Source: Balaenoptera acutorostrata (Eukaryota > Chordata > Mammalia > Artiodactyla > Balaenopteridae). From it: 64,000 nucleotides of DNA. The stretch is taken from NCBI RefSeq assembly GCF_949987535.1, contig NC_080082.1:44579874-44643873 (forward strand). The letters are read 5' to 3'. Positions 1 through 10,895 of this stretch are shown one piece after another. A model generated the notes under the pieces. It made no database searches, had not been told where the DNA came from, and saw only the letters and a list, made by a program, of their open reading frames with translations. Made by a program: the position numbers and the translations under genes. The first letter of the stretch is position 1; the number at the start of each line of letters is the position of its first letter.

Positions 1-380
1 ACAGGGATTCCCCAAGATTCCTTTCTTTCCAGCTTTTCCCCAACAAAAGAAGTGCTTCTAAATACAGAATTAATCTTTGGAGCAGAGGAGTGACACAGAG
101 AGAACCACCACGTGGAGACCAGGAGGGGGCACTGCCAAGTCTGCCCAGAACCATGGAACACGCACTTCTCCAGGGGGGTTCACCCTCCACCTCCCAGACT
201 TTCCCTGAGCCTTACTGCTGACTTTGGGGCTGCTTGAATCTCTTAGATAAAGGACTCTGGGAACACTGAAAGGACCTGGGGGTAGGGGAAGTGAGGTCAT
301 GGACGCTAAGAGTCTAAGTGAAAGACTGGTCACCAGCTTTGTATGCTTTACCCAGACTGCAGTATTTTAAAATTTGGGCA
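1..380. other. unassigned sequence
   Basis: This stretch has moderate GC and no open frame with recognisable coding character. I see no repeat family, no splice-site pairing and no RNA gene in it. It ends at a dinucleotide microsatellite. Confidence 0.5.
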
Positions 381-407
381 ACACACACACACACACACAC
401 ACACACA
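381..407. repeat. (AC)n microsatellite
   Basis: An uninterrupted AC run of about 13 units is visible directly. Such tracts are usually length-polymorphic. No function is inferred. Confidence 0.97.
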
Positions 408-1320
408 TAATCAGAAGAGTTTACATAAAAACCCAGGTTTCTGGCTTCATTTAGAAGATCAAAAAATGTGGCCACCTTGAGCCCATATTCTCTCATGGTG
501 ACAAGGAATTCGTCTAGCCACCTGTGGGCCAGCTTCCCTTATTTATGTCACCAACCCGGTCCCTGTGAACACCTGAGTCAGTGGACCTCACCTTCTAGAC
601 AGTGAGGTTATGTCAAAGAGGACTGGACTCAGAGCACCCAGGACCCCAGGGCAGAGCATGTGACCTGCTCAGAGAGCCGAGAAGGGGCTACCCCAATGGG
701 GAGGAGTCTCTTCCAAACACCTAGGAGAGTGGCATTTGTGCTGGATTTCTCAGATGGGCTAAAAGGGCTAGAGGAGGCATTCCAGCAGGGGAATGGCAGA
801 CATGGGGATGGGGAAAGCTGGGGACTTTCATGAGAGCTGACCACAGTGATGTCAAAACCCAGGGACATAGCGAGGTTCCCAAACCTCTTTCCTGCACACA
901 ATTCAACACACCACAGACATTCCCCAGCTGACATGGTTCAAGTAGCCTCTGGTCTCAAGTGGGGTCTGGACCAGAAACAGTATCCCATCACCACACAACG
1001 ATGCCCTCTTCTTCCCTGAGAGCCTCAGCAACCTGTCACCCTCTGAAGAAAGGAAGGAATGCCTACCAGCCCTTGACAATGCTGGGTGTGCTAGGGCATG
1101 TGGACAGTAGGCAGGGTTAACACTCCAGAGAGACTCAAGTTCATATTTTGTTAATAATGCAGATGTCATGGAGGAAATAAAGACAGGCAGGTTCATGCCT
1201 TCACAGCCAAACCAGGCTCAGAAGCCCATTGAGATCCCCTCCTGCTCTTCCTAACTCTCATGTACACATTCTACCTCTTCCAGGAAGTCCCAGCCATTGA
1301 CAGACCAGCAGGCCTGGGAT
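408..1320. other. unassigned sequence
   Basis: This is non-repetitive sequence with scattered short open frames on both strands. None shows a recognisable domain. I found no promoter, CpG cluster or splice pair that would support an exon. Confidence 0.45.
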
Positions 1321-1368
1321 GCGTGCGCGTGTGTGTGCGAGTGCGTGCACACATATACACACACACAC
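1321..1368. repeat. alternating purine-pyrimidine tract (GT/GC arm then CA arm)
   Basis: A GC/GT-alternating arm is followed, after a short interruption, by a CA-alternating arm. Both arms are strictly or nearly alternating purine-pyrimidine, and together they are roughly self-complementary. Such tracts are known for Z-DNA or cruciform potential. Whether this one adopts such a form is inference. Confidence 0.85.
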
Positions 1369-1379
1369 TTATACCCCTG

Positions 1380-1880
1380 CAATCCTCAGAAGCCTTGTGC
1401 ATTATTCAGTACAGTCCCCGCAGCCATGCTTTAGACTCATATGGTCTCCAGAGTGTTTCCAAAGCAACATATTTTGGAGCGCAATTACAAGATCAGAAGA
1501 GTTGGGGAAATTGGTGCTTTAAAACAACGCTGCTGAGATAAAATTTAAGGGTGGAAGAAATACAGTATTTTGAAAACATGAAAATAAACATTCTGCAGAG
1601 CCTGGGTATATGTGAAGCTGTGCAGTGTGGTTTGTGAAAGCTGCTCTGTTGCAGAAGAAGTCTAATAATTTTTAATAGTCTTGTAAATCTCCCTTATAAG
1701 ATGCAGCTACTGTAAACATTTCTTTATATTTTTTTCCAGTATTTATGTAGTGCTGTTAGAAGTTATTAAATGGGAATGATTTTCACTGATAACTCTCTCA
1801 TTCTGAAGGAGTTGTCAAATGACTCAAACTGGAGATGGTAAGAAGCAAAAAGTCCCCGACAGGGTCAGATGGATGAGGCT
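1380..1880. other. unique sequence, possible conserved non-coding element
   Basis: This AT-rich block is not recognisable as any repeat. It has a balanced composition and dense homeodomain-like TAAT/ATTA and AATTTTTAAT motifs around 1,660-1,780. It has no open reading frame of note. Conservation cannot be judged from one genome, so the regulatory reading is inference. Confidence 0.25.
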
Positions 1881-1894
1881 GCTCCTGAAACCTT

Positions 1895-1982
1895 CCTTCT
1901 GAACTGAAGGCAAATCTCTTGACTCCCCAGGCCTCTATCTCCCCAATTATAAAATGAAAAGTGATCATTCCTGCAGTTCATT
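1895..1982 (+). repeat. MIR-like SINE fragment
   Basis: The stretch from the 'aaatctcttgactcc' part through 'ccccaattataaaatg' resembles the MIR core, where a low-count 'cctcagtttccccatctgtaaaatg' block is typical. The copy is short and diverged, so the call is tentative. Confidence 0.4.
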
Positions 1983-1984
1983 TG

Positions 1985-3400
1985 CTTTGTAGCATATATT
2001 AGCACCTACTACATGGTTCCAGGCATTGTACTAGGCCCCAGGAATACAATGACAAAGAAAAAGAACCACCACCCTTGCTTTCACAGGGCTTCTGGTCCAA
2101 AGGCAGACAGAGGTATTAATTGAAGGATCAATTTACATTTTTTGCAGAAAATGTAAAATTATGAATGTGAAACTGCCTTAAAGGAAAGATATACAGTTTA
2201 CTGGGGGTTTCTCAGAGGGAGATCTGGCTTGGCCGAGTCTGCAAGGGTGTAGAAAGCTTCTCCTAGGAAGAAACCCTTGAGCTGACATCTATGAGATGTA
2301 TAAAAGTAGAGTCAAATAGGCTAAGGGGGAGGGAAAAGTATTTTGAGAACAGGAAGAGCATATGCAAGGTCCATGTGTGGGAGGAAGAGTAGGATGTAAC
2401 CCCACAGGTGGGGAGCGTAGCAGGAGTGGAGGCTGGAGACAAAGACAAAAGCCCAGCCATATAAGGCCTTGGAGGCCAGGGTAACAGATGTGTCTTTATC
2501 CCAATGTCAGGGGAGAAAGCATGGAGGGTTTGTAAGCAGGGTAAGGGGGGATGCTATACACAAATGTGCTTTGGAAGTAATCACTCCAGCTGCAATATGG
2601 TATAGAGGCTGAAGGGAGTGCAGAGCACAGGCAGGTGGACAAGCAAGGAAGCTACTGCATGGCTGGGACATAGGGTGGATTTAGGAGGGGAGAGGAAGTA
2701 TCAAGGAGGGTCCTTCTGCTTATGAGCTGTACAGTTGGATGGAGGGTGGTGTCATTCATCAAAATGGAAACAATGGGAAAGTACCAGGTTTGAGGGGTGA
2801 AGGTCATGAATTTGGTTTTGGACCATTAAATTTGGGGTGTTTGTGAAAGAGATTTTAAACTGGCTCTGTACTCAGGTGTGGAGCACAGAGGAAAGATCTA
2901 GGATGGAGATATGAATGTGTAAGGAGGGTAATTGAAGCCATGAGCTTGCATGCAATTGTTAAAAGATGATATAATAGTAAGATAATAGAAATGGATCAGT
3001 CTCTATAAAGTCCACGCTAATGAAGTGGTTCTCCACTTTGGTTGCAAGTAGTCATGTAAAGAGCTTTAGAAATGCTGATGCCTGGGTTCCACCTACAGAG
3101 ATTATGAATTTATGATTGAATTGGTCTGGGGTGTGACCTGATCATCTGAATTTTTAAAAGCTTCCCAGGTAGTTCCACTGTGTGGCCATGATTGAAAGCT
3201 ACTGACTTAACAGCTGGGAAGAGGAAAATAAGCTGCAAAGGAAACAAAGTATCAATATCATCTAGAGAAATAGGACAATCAAGCAGGAAGGAGGAGGGTC
3301 AGCTGTATCAAGTGCTGCCGCATGTCAGTACGCTCAGAACTGAAAGTGCCCTCTGGATTTAGCAACATGAAGGTCACTGGAAACACTGGTGAGAGTCATT
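1985..3400 (+). mobile_element. old LINE fragment (L2-like; in-window family copy 1)
   Basis: A long non-coding block opens with the 'acctactacatggttcc...ggcattgtactaggccc' type of start and runs through 'aatcactccagctgc' to 'ggatttagcaacatgaagg'. It is collinear with a second copy at 27,590-28,830: expansion near 'caaggtcc/aaggccctgag', then 'ggccttggaggcc/gggccttagatg', then 'aatcactc'. The homology inside the window is firm. The assignment to L2 is from memory and could be wrong. An embedded hAT-like piece sits at about 3,020-3,210. Confidence 0.55.
3020..3210. mobile_element. MER5-like hAT DNA transposon relic
   Basis: It opens with a 'gtggttctccactttggttg' type of end and closes with 'gattgaaagctactgactta'. 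Between them are the 'atgctgatgcctgggttcc' and 'gatcatctgaatttttaaaagcttcccaggt' segments typical of the non-autonomous hAT-Charlie MER5 group. Length of about 190 bp also fits. It has no coding capacity and is very diverged. Confidence 0.6.
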
Positions 3401-3534
3401 CACCATCTTCTTCCGTGGCCTCTCAGGAGCTGACACGATGTGGCCGTCACACTGCTCAGGCTTTATAAAGATAAAGCAGGTGGCATCCAGCATCAGGATT
3501 TGCAATGAGTTGAGTCAAGGGTATTGGGGACTAA

Positions 3535-4030
3535 TTGCTACCCTGGATATGTATTGGTACAACCTCTGTGGAGGGCAAGTTTGTTGATGTATACCAAAAT
3601 TATAAATGCATATACCAGGAATTCCACTTGTAGGAATCACAGCACAATGACAAAGACACAAGGTTATTCATTGAAACAGTGCTTATGACAGCAACAGATT
3701 GGAAATCATGTAAATTCCCATCAACAGGGTCTACTATAACTGTAGTAGGAATACAGACACCCATGTGTACTGCCAAGGAACAATCTCCAAGATGCAGGGA
3801 GTGAAGACAAGCACAAGAACAGTGTGTACAGCAGTGAGCTAATGCTTGTCATACAAAAGGGGGTTATAGATACCTATTCGCTTGTATCTACTTTCTCTGC
3901 AAGGACACTTGGAACAGGTGACATTACTGGGTGCTAGGTGACTAGAGAATGTAATGAGAGAGAGAATTTTCACTGTGTTTGTTACCTTTTAACCTTTTGA
4001 ATTTTAAACCATTGAAACTTGTTGAAAATA
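3535..4030 (+). mobile_element. 3' end of an old L1 (L1M type), 5'-truncated
   Basis: The sequence follows the order of an old L1 3' terminus: a 'ggtacaacctctgtggaggg' block, 'ccaggaattccacttgtagg', 'aaggttattcattgaaaca', 'ggaaatcatgtaaattccca', then the 3' UTR ending with 'ttttcactgtgtttgttacc' and 'ttttgaattttaaaccat'. This is the tail of ORF2 plus the 3' UTR. Stops and indels leave no usable frame. A family such as L1MC to L1ME is likely, but the subfamily is not resolved. Confidence 0.75.
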
Positions 4031-4340
4031 AAACTGTGATGGGAATGGTATTTCCCTGAGAAGAACAGGGTAGGGTGAGGCTGTATTCTGAGGTATAATC
4101 GGAGTGGACTCTTTCACGTACCACACTGGTCACTACATGGCTTCTAAAATGCATATAAGGGTGTTGAAGCTTTTGGTGGTTTTGTTTCATTGTTTGTTTT
4201 AGGTCAATAAAATTTGAAGAACTGAGGTATATTTTTTAGAGTTTATCCTGGGTGATTGTTCATCAATGTCAAAGATATACTTTAGATAATATCTCATTCC
4301 TGAACTTCTAATTCCTAGTAACTGAACTCAATTTCTAACG
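4031..4340. other. unassigned AT-rich sequence
   Basis: Nothing recognisable. The T-rich 'gtggttttgtttcattgtttg' segment near 4,180 is low complexity. Confidence 0.4.
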
Positions 4341-4344
4341 TTGG

Positions 4345-4500
4345 TATAGAATTCACTGGTGTAGGAGCCAGGGATCTGGATTTGAGTCCTGGTTTTGTCA
4401 GAGATTTACTGTGTGGTCTTGGGTGAGTTACTTCATCTCTCTTCACCTCAGTTTCTTCATCTATGAAGCGAGCTTGGTAATCCCTGTCTTTAGCTTCCTA
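4345..4500 (+). repeat. MIR SINE
   Basis: The element reads 'ggagccagggatctggattt', 'gagtcctggttttgtcagag', 'tgtggtcttgggtgagttac', then 'cacctcagtttcttcatct'. This is the classical MIR core order, sense on this strand. It is a tRNA-derived ancient mammalian SINE, non-coding and inactive. Confidence 0.85.
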
Positions 4501-6540
4501 CCCTAAACAATAAGGAACAAATGACATCATGGCTATGTGTATGCTAGGTGAGCTATAAAGTTGGTTACAAACGTGGTGTCAGCACACACACACTGCTGCT
4601 TGAAATTTGAAGACCTCTTAGAATAAACAAACACCTCCAAGAGAACCGACAACATCCAGATTTTATTACAGGTCAAATAACTCAGTGATTTTCCAAACTT
4701 TAAGCCTTGTCACATGCCCAGGAGAAAACAGATGACTATCTGAGCTAAGCCAGAGTTTCTCAGTCTTTGGAAAGGGCTTCTCTCTGCAAGATGAGTACAG
4801 TACACAAAGAGGGGCTGTGTTGGCCACATGCACAGATAGGAGGATTGGCTAACTTCCTAAGGGGCCCATCAAGAGTCTTGAGGGGTAGCCATTGACACAC
4901 CAGCCAGCCAAGAGGATCAATCCACAGCCTCCCTTGGCAGGGCTGGCAAGACAGCGGAGTGGCTGCCAAACTCTCCCAGAGGTCCTCAGAGCTTTAGGCG
5001 TGTGATGGGGTCTGTAATGTATGACCTCTGTAGTATGGTAAAGGTAGGCTTTGTTCATTTATTTCATCTCTAAAGGTACCATTAACAATATATTGATTTT
5101 TCTTTTTACAGAAAATTGTAAAATGTCTTTGTAAGACAGAGATTTGAGGCTTTACATCTCACCAACTCCCACTTTCCTGCTGATATATACAAATGGGGAA
5201 AGCATGTATTAGTGCTGGAAACTCAGGAAATGGAAGAGCCCCAGGGTAGAAACACTGCAGAATTCTGCCAGCCAGAGAATAGTGGGAAGGCGGCTGCAGC
5301 AAGAATCTACCTGATGCAAGACAGGGCATTTGCCTCGGTGGTGACCAGAAGAGAACTCAGGGACTCCACCAGCACCTTGAACTTGCAGAGTGAGCAGGGG
5401 TGCAAGTGATGAGGGGCAGAGGGGCCACCAGGATACACTGGAATCTTACCAGTATTCATTTAGGTGAAGTGGTCCCAAACTGCACCCAATCAAGGTCCAA
5501 TTGCAGCTATTCTATCCCGACAACTGTCAAGGTCCCCAGTGGCATCCCAGCATCCTGAGAGGGAGAGACAGGGAAAGGGAGAGGAAAGGAAGGGGAGAGG
5601 CCCAGAGTTTTCTGCTCCACCCCATGTATTTTTGTCCCACAGGGGAACAAAAGGGGTACTAGGTCCCCTTCACCCCCAATGTCTTGCTCCATCCCACCCT
5701 TAATAGGAGGAGTCCTTGGGAAAAAAATATGAATTCGCAAGAGAAATCTGTGTCAGTTTTACAGATGTTTCACTCTGATGAAGGTGGAGATACAGGGAGG
5801 CCAAGATTTGATGTGAGAACTGAAGAAGGTGGAAGAAAACCCAGGAGGAAGGCAGATGAAGAGAGAAGGCTGTTCAGGGCATTCATAGGAGGGGACGCTG
5901 GCACTGACTCAAAGGGGAGCTTGAAGAATGTCTTGATTTCAAGTGCCTTTTACTCCCTGACAAGCGGGATAGGATCCTTCATGGTGAAAGACCAAGCCTG
6001 CACCCCTCCCTAGTCATTGATGGAATAAACTCATAATTCTGGAAATAAGTCCTCTAAAATTCTGGTCAGTTGTGGGACCCTTCACTATTTGCTTTTCACT
6101 TTTGCTTTCAATTGTAATTTCCCAAAGTGTTTCACTGTAACTTTTATATCAGCAAAAAAAGATGTTTTAAAATTAAAACAAACAAAACCGTTGAATCTCA
6201 CCTCCTGCAGACCAGTATCCAGGGTCATTCTCTGGACACAGGGACGCAGTGAGGTAGCAGGCTGCCCATCACTTCCCCCCAACACCGCTGCCACACCCTT
6301 CTCCATCCAGCTCTTTTTCTCCCTCACGCCCGGTGGCCCAGCCCTTCTGACAAACCCAGCACAGTTGGCGTATCCTTGTGGGTGCAGTTCGTCTGCCTCG
6401 CTGCACAGCATGCACCATTTGGTTTGTGACCGGAGCCCTACTAGACCGTGGGCAGAGTCTGTGTCTAGCTCAGAATCTGGCAGCGAGTTTGTTGTCAGAG
6501 GCTGCCAGTGTAAGGGTCTCCAGGTCGGTTGAGTCCCCCT
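4501..6540. other. unassigned sequence, includes purine-rich tract
   Basis: About 2 kb with no recognised repeat or gene. A polypurine stretch lies at about 5,557-5,602 (GGGAGAGACAGGGAAAGGGA and onward). Open frames of up to 147 codons occur at 6,089-6,532 and on the opposite strand. They lack any domain, signal or splice context and look fortuitous. Confidence 0.45.
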
Positions 6541-6554
6541 AACATGGCAACCAG

Positions 6555-6730
6555 GGAAAGGGCATGCCAGGAACAGGCTAAATGCCTCATATGTGCCAAC
6601 TCATTTGATCATGGAAACTACTCTGCAAGTGAGGTTCTGCCACCATCTCCCTCTTACATGGCACGCAAAGTCACAGGACTCAGTCCAGGAGGCAGTGGAG
6701 AGGGGGTGTGAACCTCTGTGGCCTGCCTTC
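6555..6730 (-). repeat. MIR SINE
   Basis: The block contains 'aaatgcctcatatgtgccaa', 'tcatttgatcatggaaac', 'gaggttctgccaccatctcc' and a tail matching the reverse complement of the MIR promoter half. It is antisense on this strand and moderately diverged. Confidence 0.65.
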
Positions 6731-8385
6731 AGAGCTGGGTATGTAACCAACATTAGGAAAGCTCTTCTATACTTTGTTTTCCCTTTAGAGAAATGGTGCC
6801 CATGTCACAGCTTCTTCAAGAGACAACGGAAAAGCCTTCTGTGCCACCTGCTGTAAGATTAGGACTTGGGAGGAGAGCAGTCACCTCTTCCCTTTTAAGA
6901 CAACCATGGAGCCTTAGGCCCAGACACTGAAAGGGGAGGGAAGGTCATGAGCAGAGAGCTCTCTTTGGGTCGGATTTCCTTCCAACTAGTATCTCCCAAC
7001 CCAGCAGTGTGACATTTTTTGACTACCTTCACCCTGCATGCTGCAGAAAATAAGTGAGTTAAAGACCAGCATAGAGAAACTCCTTTTATCACTCAAAGAT
7101 TTCTGTGATCCCCAAATGAATGGCACTCTAAGCAGATTTACAAAGGAAAGGGAAGAGTGCTTTGCTTTGTCAAAAGTCCTAGGCTTGAAGTAGGATTGAC
7201 TCCAGGATTGCTTTGGATATAGAGTTCTAATGCCTTTTTCACGGGATTATTTTACATACGGTGTTTCCAGGACTCTCTCTCTCTCTCTGCTCCAGAACAA
7301 TTCTGCCCTCACTGCTCCCTGCTGTCTGGAAAATGGGCCCATGTCAGGGCTTCAGGATGATTCCTGGCTGTCTCCCAACCCTGCAGTGATGGTCTCAGAC
7401 TGGGCCCTCCACCCCCTCTGTGACACTGTCCCCTCCCCACTGCAAGATTCCCGCTCCACCTCTACTATAAGAAGAGGAAGTAGGTGAGAGGGGAGTCAGA
7501 TTCCCACAAACTCATAGAAAGGGGGAGGTAAGAGGGAGAAAGACAGCTCAGTCCAGGGGACCCAGGACATAGGATGTGTGGATTCCTCAGAGCAGCAGGA
7601 CAGTGCTGGGAGGCTGGGAGGCTGGGAGGAGCAAGCGTGAGGATGGTGCTGGGAGTGTGGGGAATTGGCAGTGGTGCAGGGTTGTGGGTTCATAGGGTAA
7701 AGCTAGGAGTGGAGGATGGTGGGGCCATGGGGGGCCGGCCAAGTGGAGGGTGGCATTTGCGGGAAGAAGCTCTAGGGGAGCAGAAGAAGGGAGTGGGCAG
7801 GCCAGCCTCTGATATTCTGTCTCCCCTGGGGCTGGTGAGCCACAGCTGCAGCCGCTCTGCTCTCCTGGGCCCCCACGGCCCCACAGAGCAGCAAGACGAA
7901 GACCCCAATCATTTGGTGACTGATGGCTGAGTTCCTGCACAGAAGAGCATCCACACATTTCTGTCCAACCTGAGGAAGATAAAGAAGCCCAGGTAAAGGA
8001 CCGGAAGGTGTCCAGGCTGTCACACTAACTACAAGAGGGAACTCCAAGATGGGGACGCCCTCCCAGAGGCCATGGGAGAAGTGGCAGCCAGGCTCTGAGA
8101 CCACGGGGCAGGATCATTGCCTGCTGTGGCCCTGAACTGGGGTGCTGGCACAGCCAACCCTGTAACCTGCCAGGACCTACCACAGGCTCTGTTACCCCAC
8201 TGTGGGGGGTGGTGCAGATAAAAGCGAGGGTCCACGTGAGCCAGCTGTAGGAGCCGGCATCTCTCCTGGAACAATTGGCCACCTGGCCCTCTGTGTCACT
8301 GCTGGTGATGCCACCCCTTGCCTTTTAGGAGCTCCCTTAGGGGGGATGGGGGTGTGTGGTCATTGGCAGCCCCACTCCTGTCCTC
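6731..8385. other. unassigned GC-rich sequence
   Basis: This is moderately GC-rich and repeat-poor, with a short (CT)n run at 7,274-7,288. Overlapping open frames of 70-123 codons occur on both strands between 7,570 and 8,280. No exon structure could be established. An Ig-like reading on the minus strand near 8,150-8,280 was examined and rejected. Confidence 0.45.
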
Positions 8386-8388
8386 CTG

Positions 8389-8570
8389 TCTTGGGGGACA
8401 AAGGAAAACAGATGTGTGTGAAGTGTTTGTGGTTGTCCCAGCTACTGTTGGGGTGGGAAGGAGCCATTACTGGCATTAGAGTGGATGGGGTCCAGGGATG
8501 CTAAGTGTCCAAGCATGTACAGGAATGTCCCTCACAGAAAGGACTTCCCACTCCAAATTCCGAAGGAAAT
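8389..8570 (+). mobile_element. MER20 hAT-Charlie relic
   Basis: The order 'cttgggggacaaagg', 'gtttgtggttgtcccagcta', 'cattactggcattagagtgg', 'ggtccagggatgctaagtgt' and 'gtacaggaatgtccctcaca' follows MER20, a non-autonomous hAT transposon. The copy is diverged and has lost its left end. It is the same family as the clearer copy at 31,022-31,213. Confidence 0.65.
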
Positions 8571-9760
8571 GGTGAAGAGAACAGTCAGCAGCACATATGT
8601 CAGCTTGGCCCTGACCTCCCTCTGCTGAGCAGGGATCAGCATTGCAATTCCAAGGGCCTCTGGGCCCTGTCTCCCTATCCCAGATCATCCACATGGCTGT
8701 TCAGAGGAGTTCCTTCTGCTTTGCCAGATCCTCCATTTAAGGGGGACATTGGGTCCACTTGCTGGGAATTTGCCCCACATCTTAGCTCACCCAGCCTCGC
8801 CCTGTCTACAGGACAGCTGAGTCCCAGCCCCTCAGACCAGAAGAGGAGCTGAGTCATAGGCCTGCCCCCTCATGAAGCGGTTTGTGCATCAGGAGCGGGG
8901 GAGGCCTGAGGTAGCCCCTCCCAGGATCATGGACCTGGATTCCACCCTGAACCAGGGGAGGCCCTGGCCCATGGACTCCCCAGATCCTGCCGCCCTGCCC
9001 AGGCTCCTCACCTGCTCCCCATCTCCTGTAGAGCCCAGAGTCATTGTCCCCAGCCACCTGTGCCCCTTCTTCCCTGGAGTGATCTTGGAGAAGTGTTTGG
9101 AAAGGTGGAAAACATCACGTGACCCCTCCAGAAGTGTCCTCATTGGTTTCTGAGTGCAGGTGAACAAATTCCTCCACAGGGTATGGATATTGGAGGCCCT
9201 GGAATTGGGTCTCCCTCCCTCTGAATGGAATCATGGGCACCCTCTGCAAAGCTGGCTCGTTGGCAGTGGGCAGGGGGCAGGTGCTGAGGGTCCCCACAGG
9301 GGAAGGGGTAATGAGAGATGAACTTCACAAGCCCTGGGGGCCTTGCAGTTCACATCACATACCTTGGTGACCTTGTCCTAAAGGTAATGAGGGTCCCCAG
9401 CAGAACCCCAGGGTGCTTGGGCAAGATTTCTTGATCAGACTTGAAGCGGCTTTCAGCGCCCACACTGGCAGAAGCCCACATCCTGGGCAGTTCCTCCTGG
9501 TGCCTCAAGTGATCTCCACACACTGAGCCTGAGATGAAGACCAGGCACCACAAGCTAATCTCAGGTGCAGCTCTCCTGAACACTGGTGGCCCCTGAGCCT
9601 GGACCCCTCTCTGCACTTCCAACCAAACTCTCCCAATCCCTGCTGCACACATCTCCATCCTAGGGCCCAGAGAGGCAGAGAACCTGCTGCCAAGGAGACT
9701 TGGCCATTCAAGGTGCTCTCAGTCTTCTGGAAAGAGGGATAGGACACAAAAAACACCTTA
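8571..9760. other. unassigned GC-rich sequence
   Basis: No repeat or gene recognised. Several frames of 60-115 codons on both strands have no domains. The GC level makes long chance frames likely here. Confidence 0.45.
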
Positions 9761-9764
9761 TTCA

Positions 9765-9985
9765 AATAATGTAATATGGCAAATGCTTAAATAACACTAA
9801 TATGCCAGGAACACATATAAGCATATTACATATATGGATATTAACACATTTAGTCCTCTGAGAACCCCTGCGGGGTAAGGCCTGCTGCCATCTCCATTGT
9901 AAAGATGAGGAAACAGACAGACAGAGGTTAAGGAACCCACACAGCTGGTGAGTAGTGGAGCCTAGTTTTGAACTGAGACAAGCCA
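9765..9985 (-). repeat. MIR SINE
   Basis: The sequence runs 'atgccaggaacacatataag', 'taacacatttagtcctctg', 'gtaaggcctgctgccatctc', 'aagatgaggaaacagacag' and 'cacacagctggtgagtagtg', ending with 'cctagttttgaactgaga'. This is the reverse complement of an almost full-length MIR. Confidence 0.88.
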
Positions 9986-10039
9986 GCTTCAGAATGTGTT
10001 TAGTCATTGCAAAGCCCTGTCACTCAAATGTGGTGCCGT

Positions 10040-10700
10040 GCACAGGCTTGTATGGAGTCCTGTGGGAATGAGAACAGCTTTCAGAAGGGAGGTGACAGCC
10101 AGCCTGGCCTCGAAGGGGCCTAGATGTCCTCCTGAAGACAAAAGGAAGGGTGCTCTGAGCAGAGGGAACAGCAGGGAGAGATGCAGGCCGCAGAAGGGCA
10201 AGTCACGTGGAGGACAGAGAACAGGCAGCCCCGTGAGGTTTCCAAGTTGCTCAGGGAGGTAAACCTTTCTGACATCAAGAATGTTGCAGTTTTTTTGCTT
10301 CCAAAGTACATAGATTTCATTTAGTTTGTTCACTCAGTGACACTTAAATGAATGTGTGTTTTACTCATCACGCAGCATCTACCTCCAATAGCCAAGAGCC
10401 AAGACGTTGACTCAAAGCCACAGATGACACTGCAGCAAACGCGAGTCACCACAGCCCCAGGAGCCCAGCACCCCGGGAGGCTCTTTGAGGCAGGGCAGTG
10501 TGCACACTGGGAGCTGGAGAGCGGTGCAGGCGCCGGGATACAGGGTTTGGGTTTTGTCCTGCAGGCAGAGGGAGCCAGCGGCAAGGAAGCTGTCCAGGTG
10601 AAGGGGAGGGATGTGGCATGGGAGGTGATCTGTTGGGAAGCTCTGCGATAGTCCAGGCAAAGGAGAGGAGCCTGAGTGAGGGCAGGGGCAGCGGAGATAG
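10040..10700 (+). mobile_element. old LINE fragments (L2-like)
   Basis: Two blocks (about 10,070-10,230 and 10,480-10,700) contain 'gtgctctgagcagaggg', 'agagatgcaggccgcagaag', 'gtttgggttttgtcctgcag' and 'gcgatagtccaggcaaagga'. They follow the order of the same old LINE-like family found at 1,985-3,400 and 27,590-28,830. Open frames on both strands across this block are not coding. Confidence 0.45.
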
Positions 10701-10769
10701 AAACAGAGGGCATGTGATGCTGCCAGCGAACACGTGCAACATCCATGCCTGCCAGGCTCCAGCCTCACA

Positions 10770-10895
10770 ACCTCTCGAATTACCCTATTTTCCAGATGTG
10801 TAAACAGAGGCACAGGGAGGCTAAGAGAACCTGCCCAAGCACACACAGCTGGCGGCTGTCAGGCTGGGATGTGGTACCAGGGATCAGGTTCCACG
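10770..10895 (-). repeat. MIR SINE fragment
   Basis: 'ccctattttccagatgtgta', 'agaggcacagggaggctaag' and 'acacacagctggcggctgtc' match the reverse complement of the MIR core. Confidence 0.75.

Noticed and set aside
5557..5602. Polypurine tract as a possible regulatory or triplex element
   Set aside because: It is a simple low-complexity run of a kind common in mammalian DNA, with nothing nearby to give it a role.
6089..6532. 147-codon plus-strand frame with a hydrophobic-looking stretch
   Set aside because: There is no Kozak context, no domain and an equally long frame on the other strand. No supporting gene structure.
7690..8285. Possible immunoglobulin-type receptor gene on the minus strand (DAGSY-like motif near 8,240 and a hydrophobic segment near 7,870)
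   Set aside because: The conserved cysteine position is a tryptophan, no partner cysteine or upstream half-domain exists, and the sequence where the rest of the domain should lie is a MER20 transposon.
10330..10846. Overlapping 138- and 144-codon minus-strand frames
   Set aside because: They lie across old LINE fragments in GC-rich sequence, and both strands are open there.
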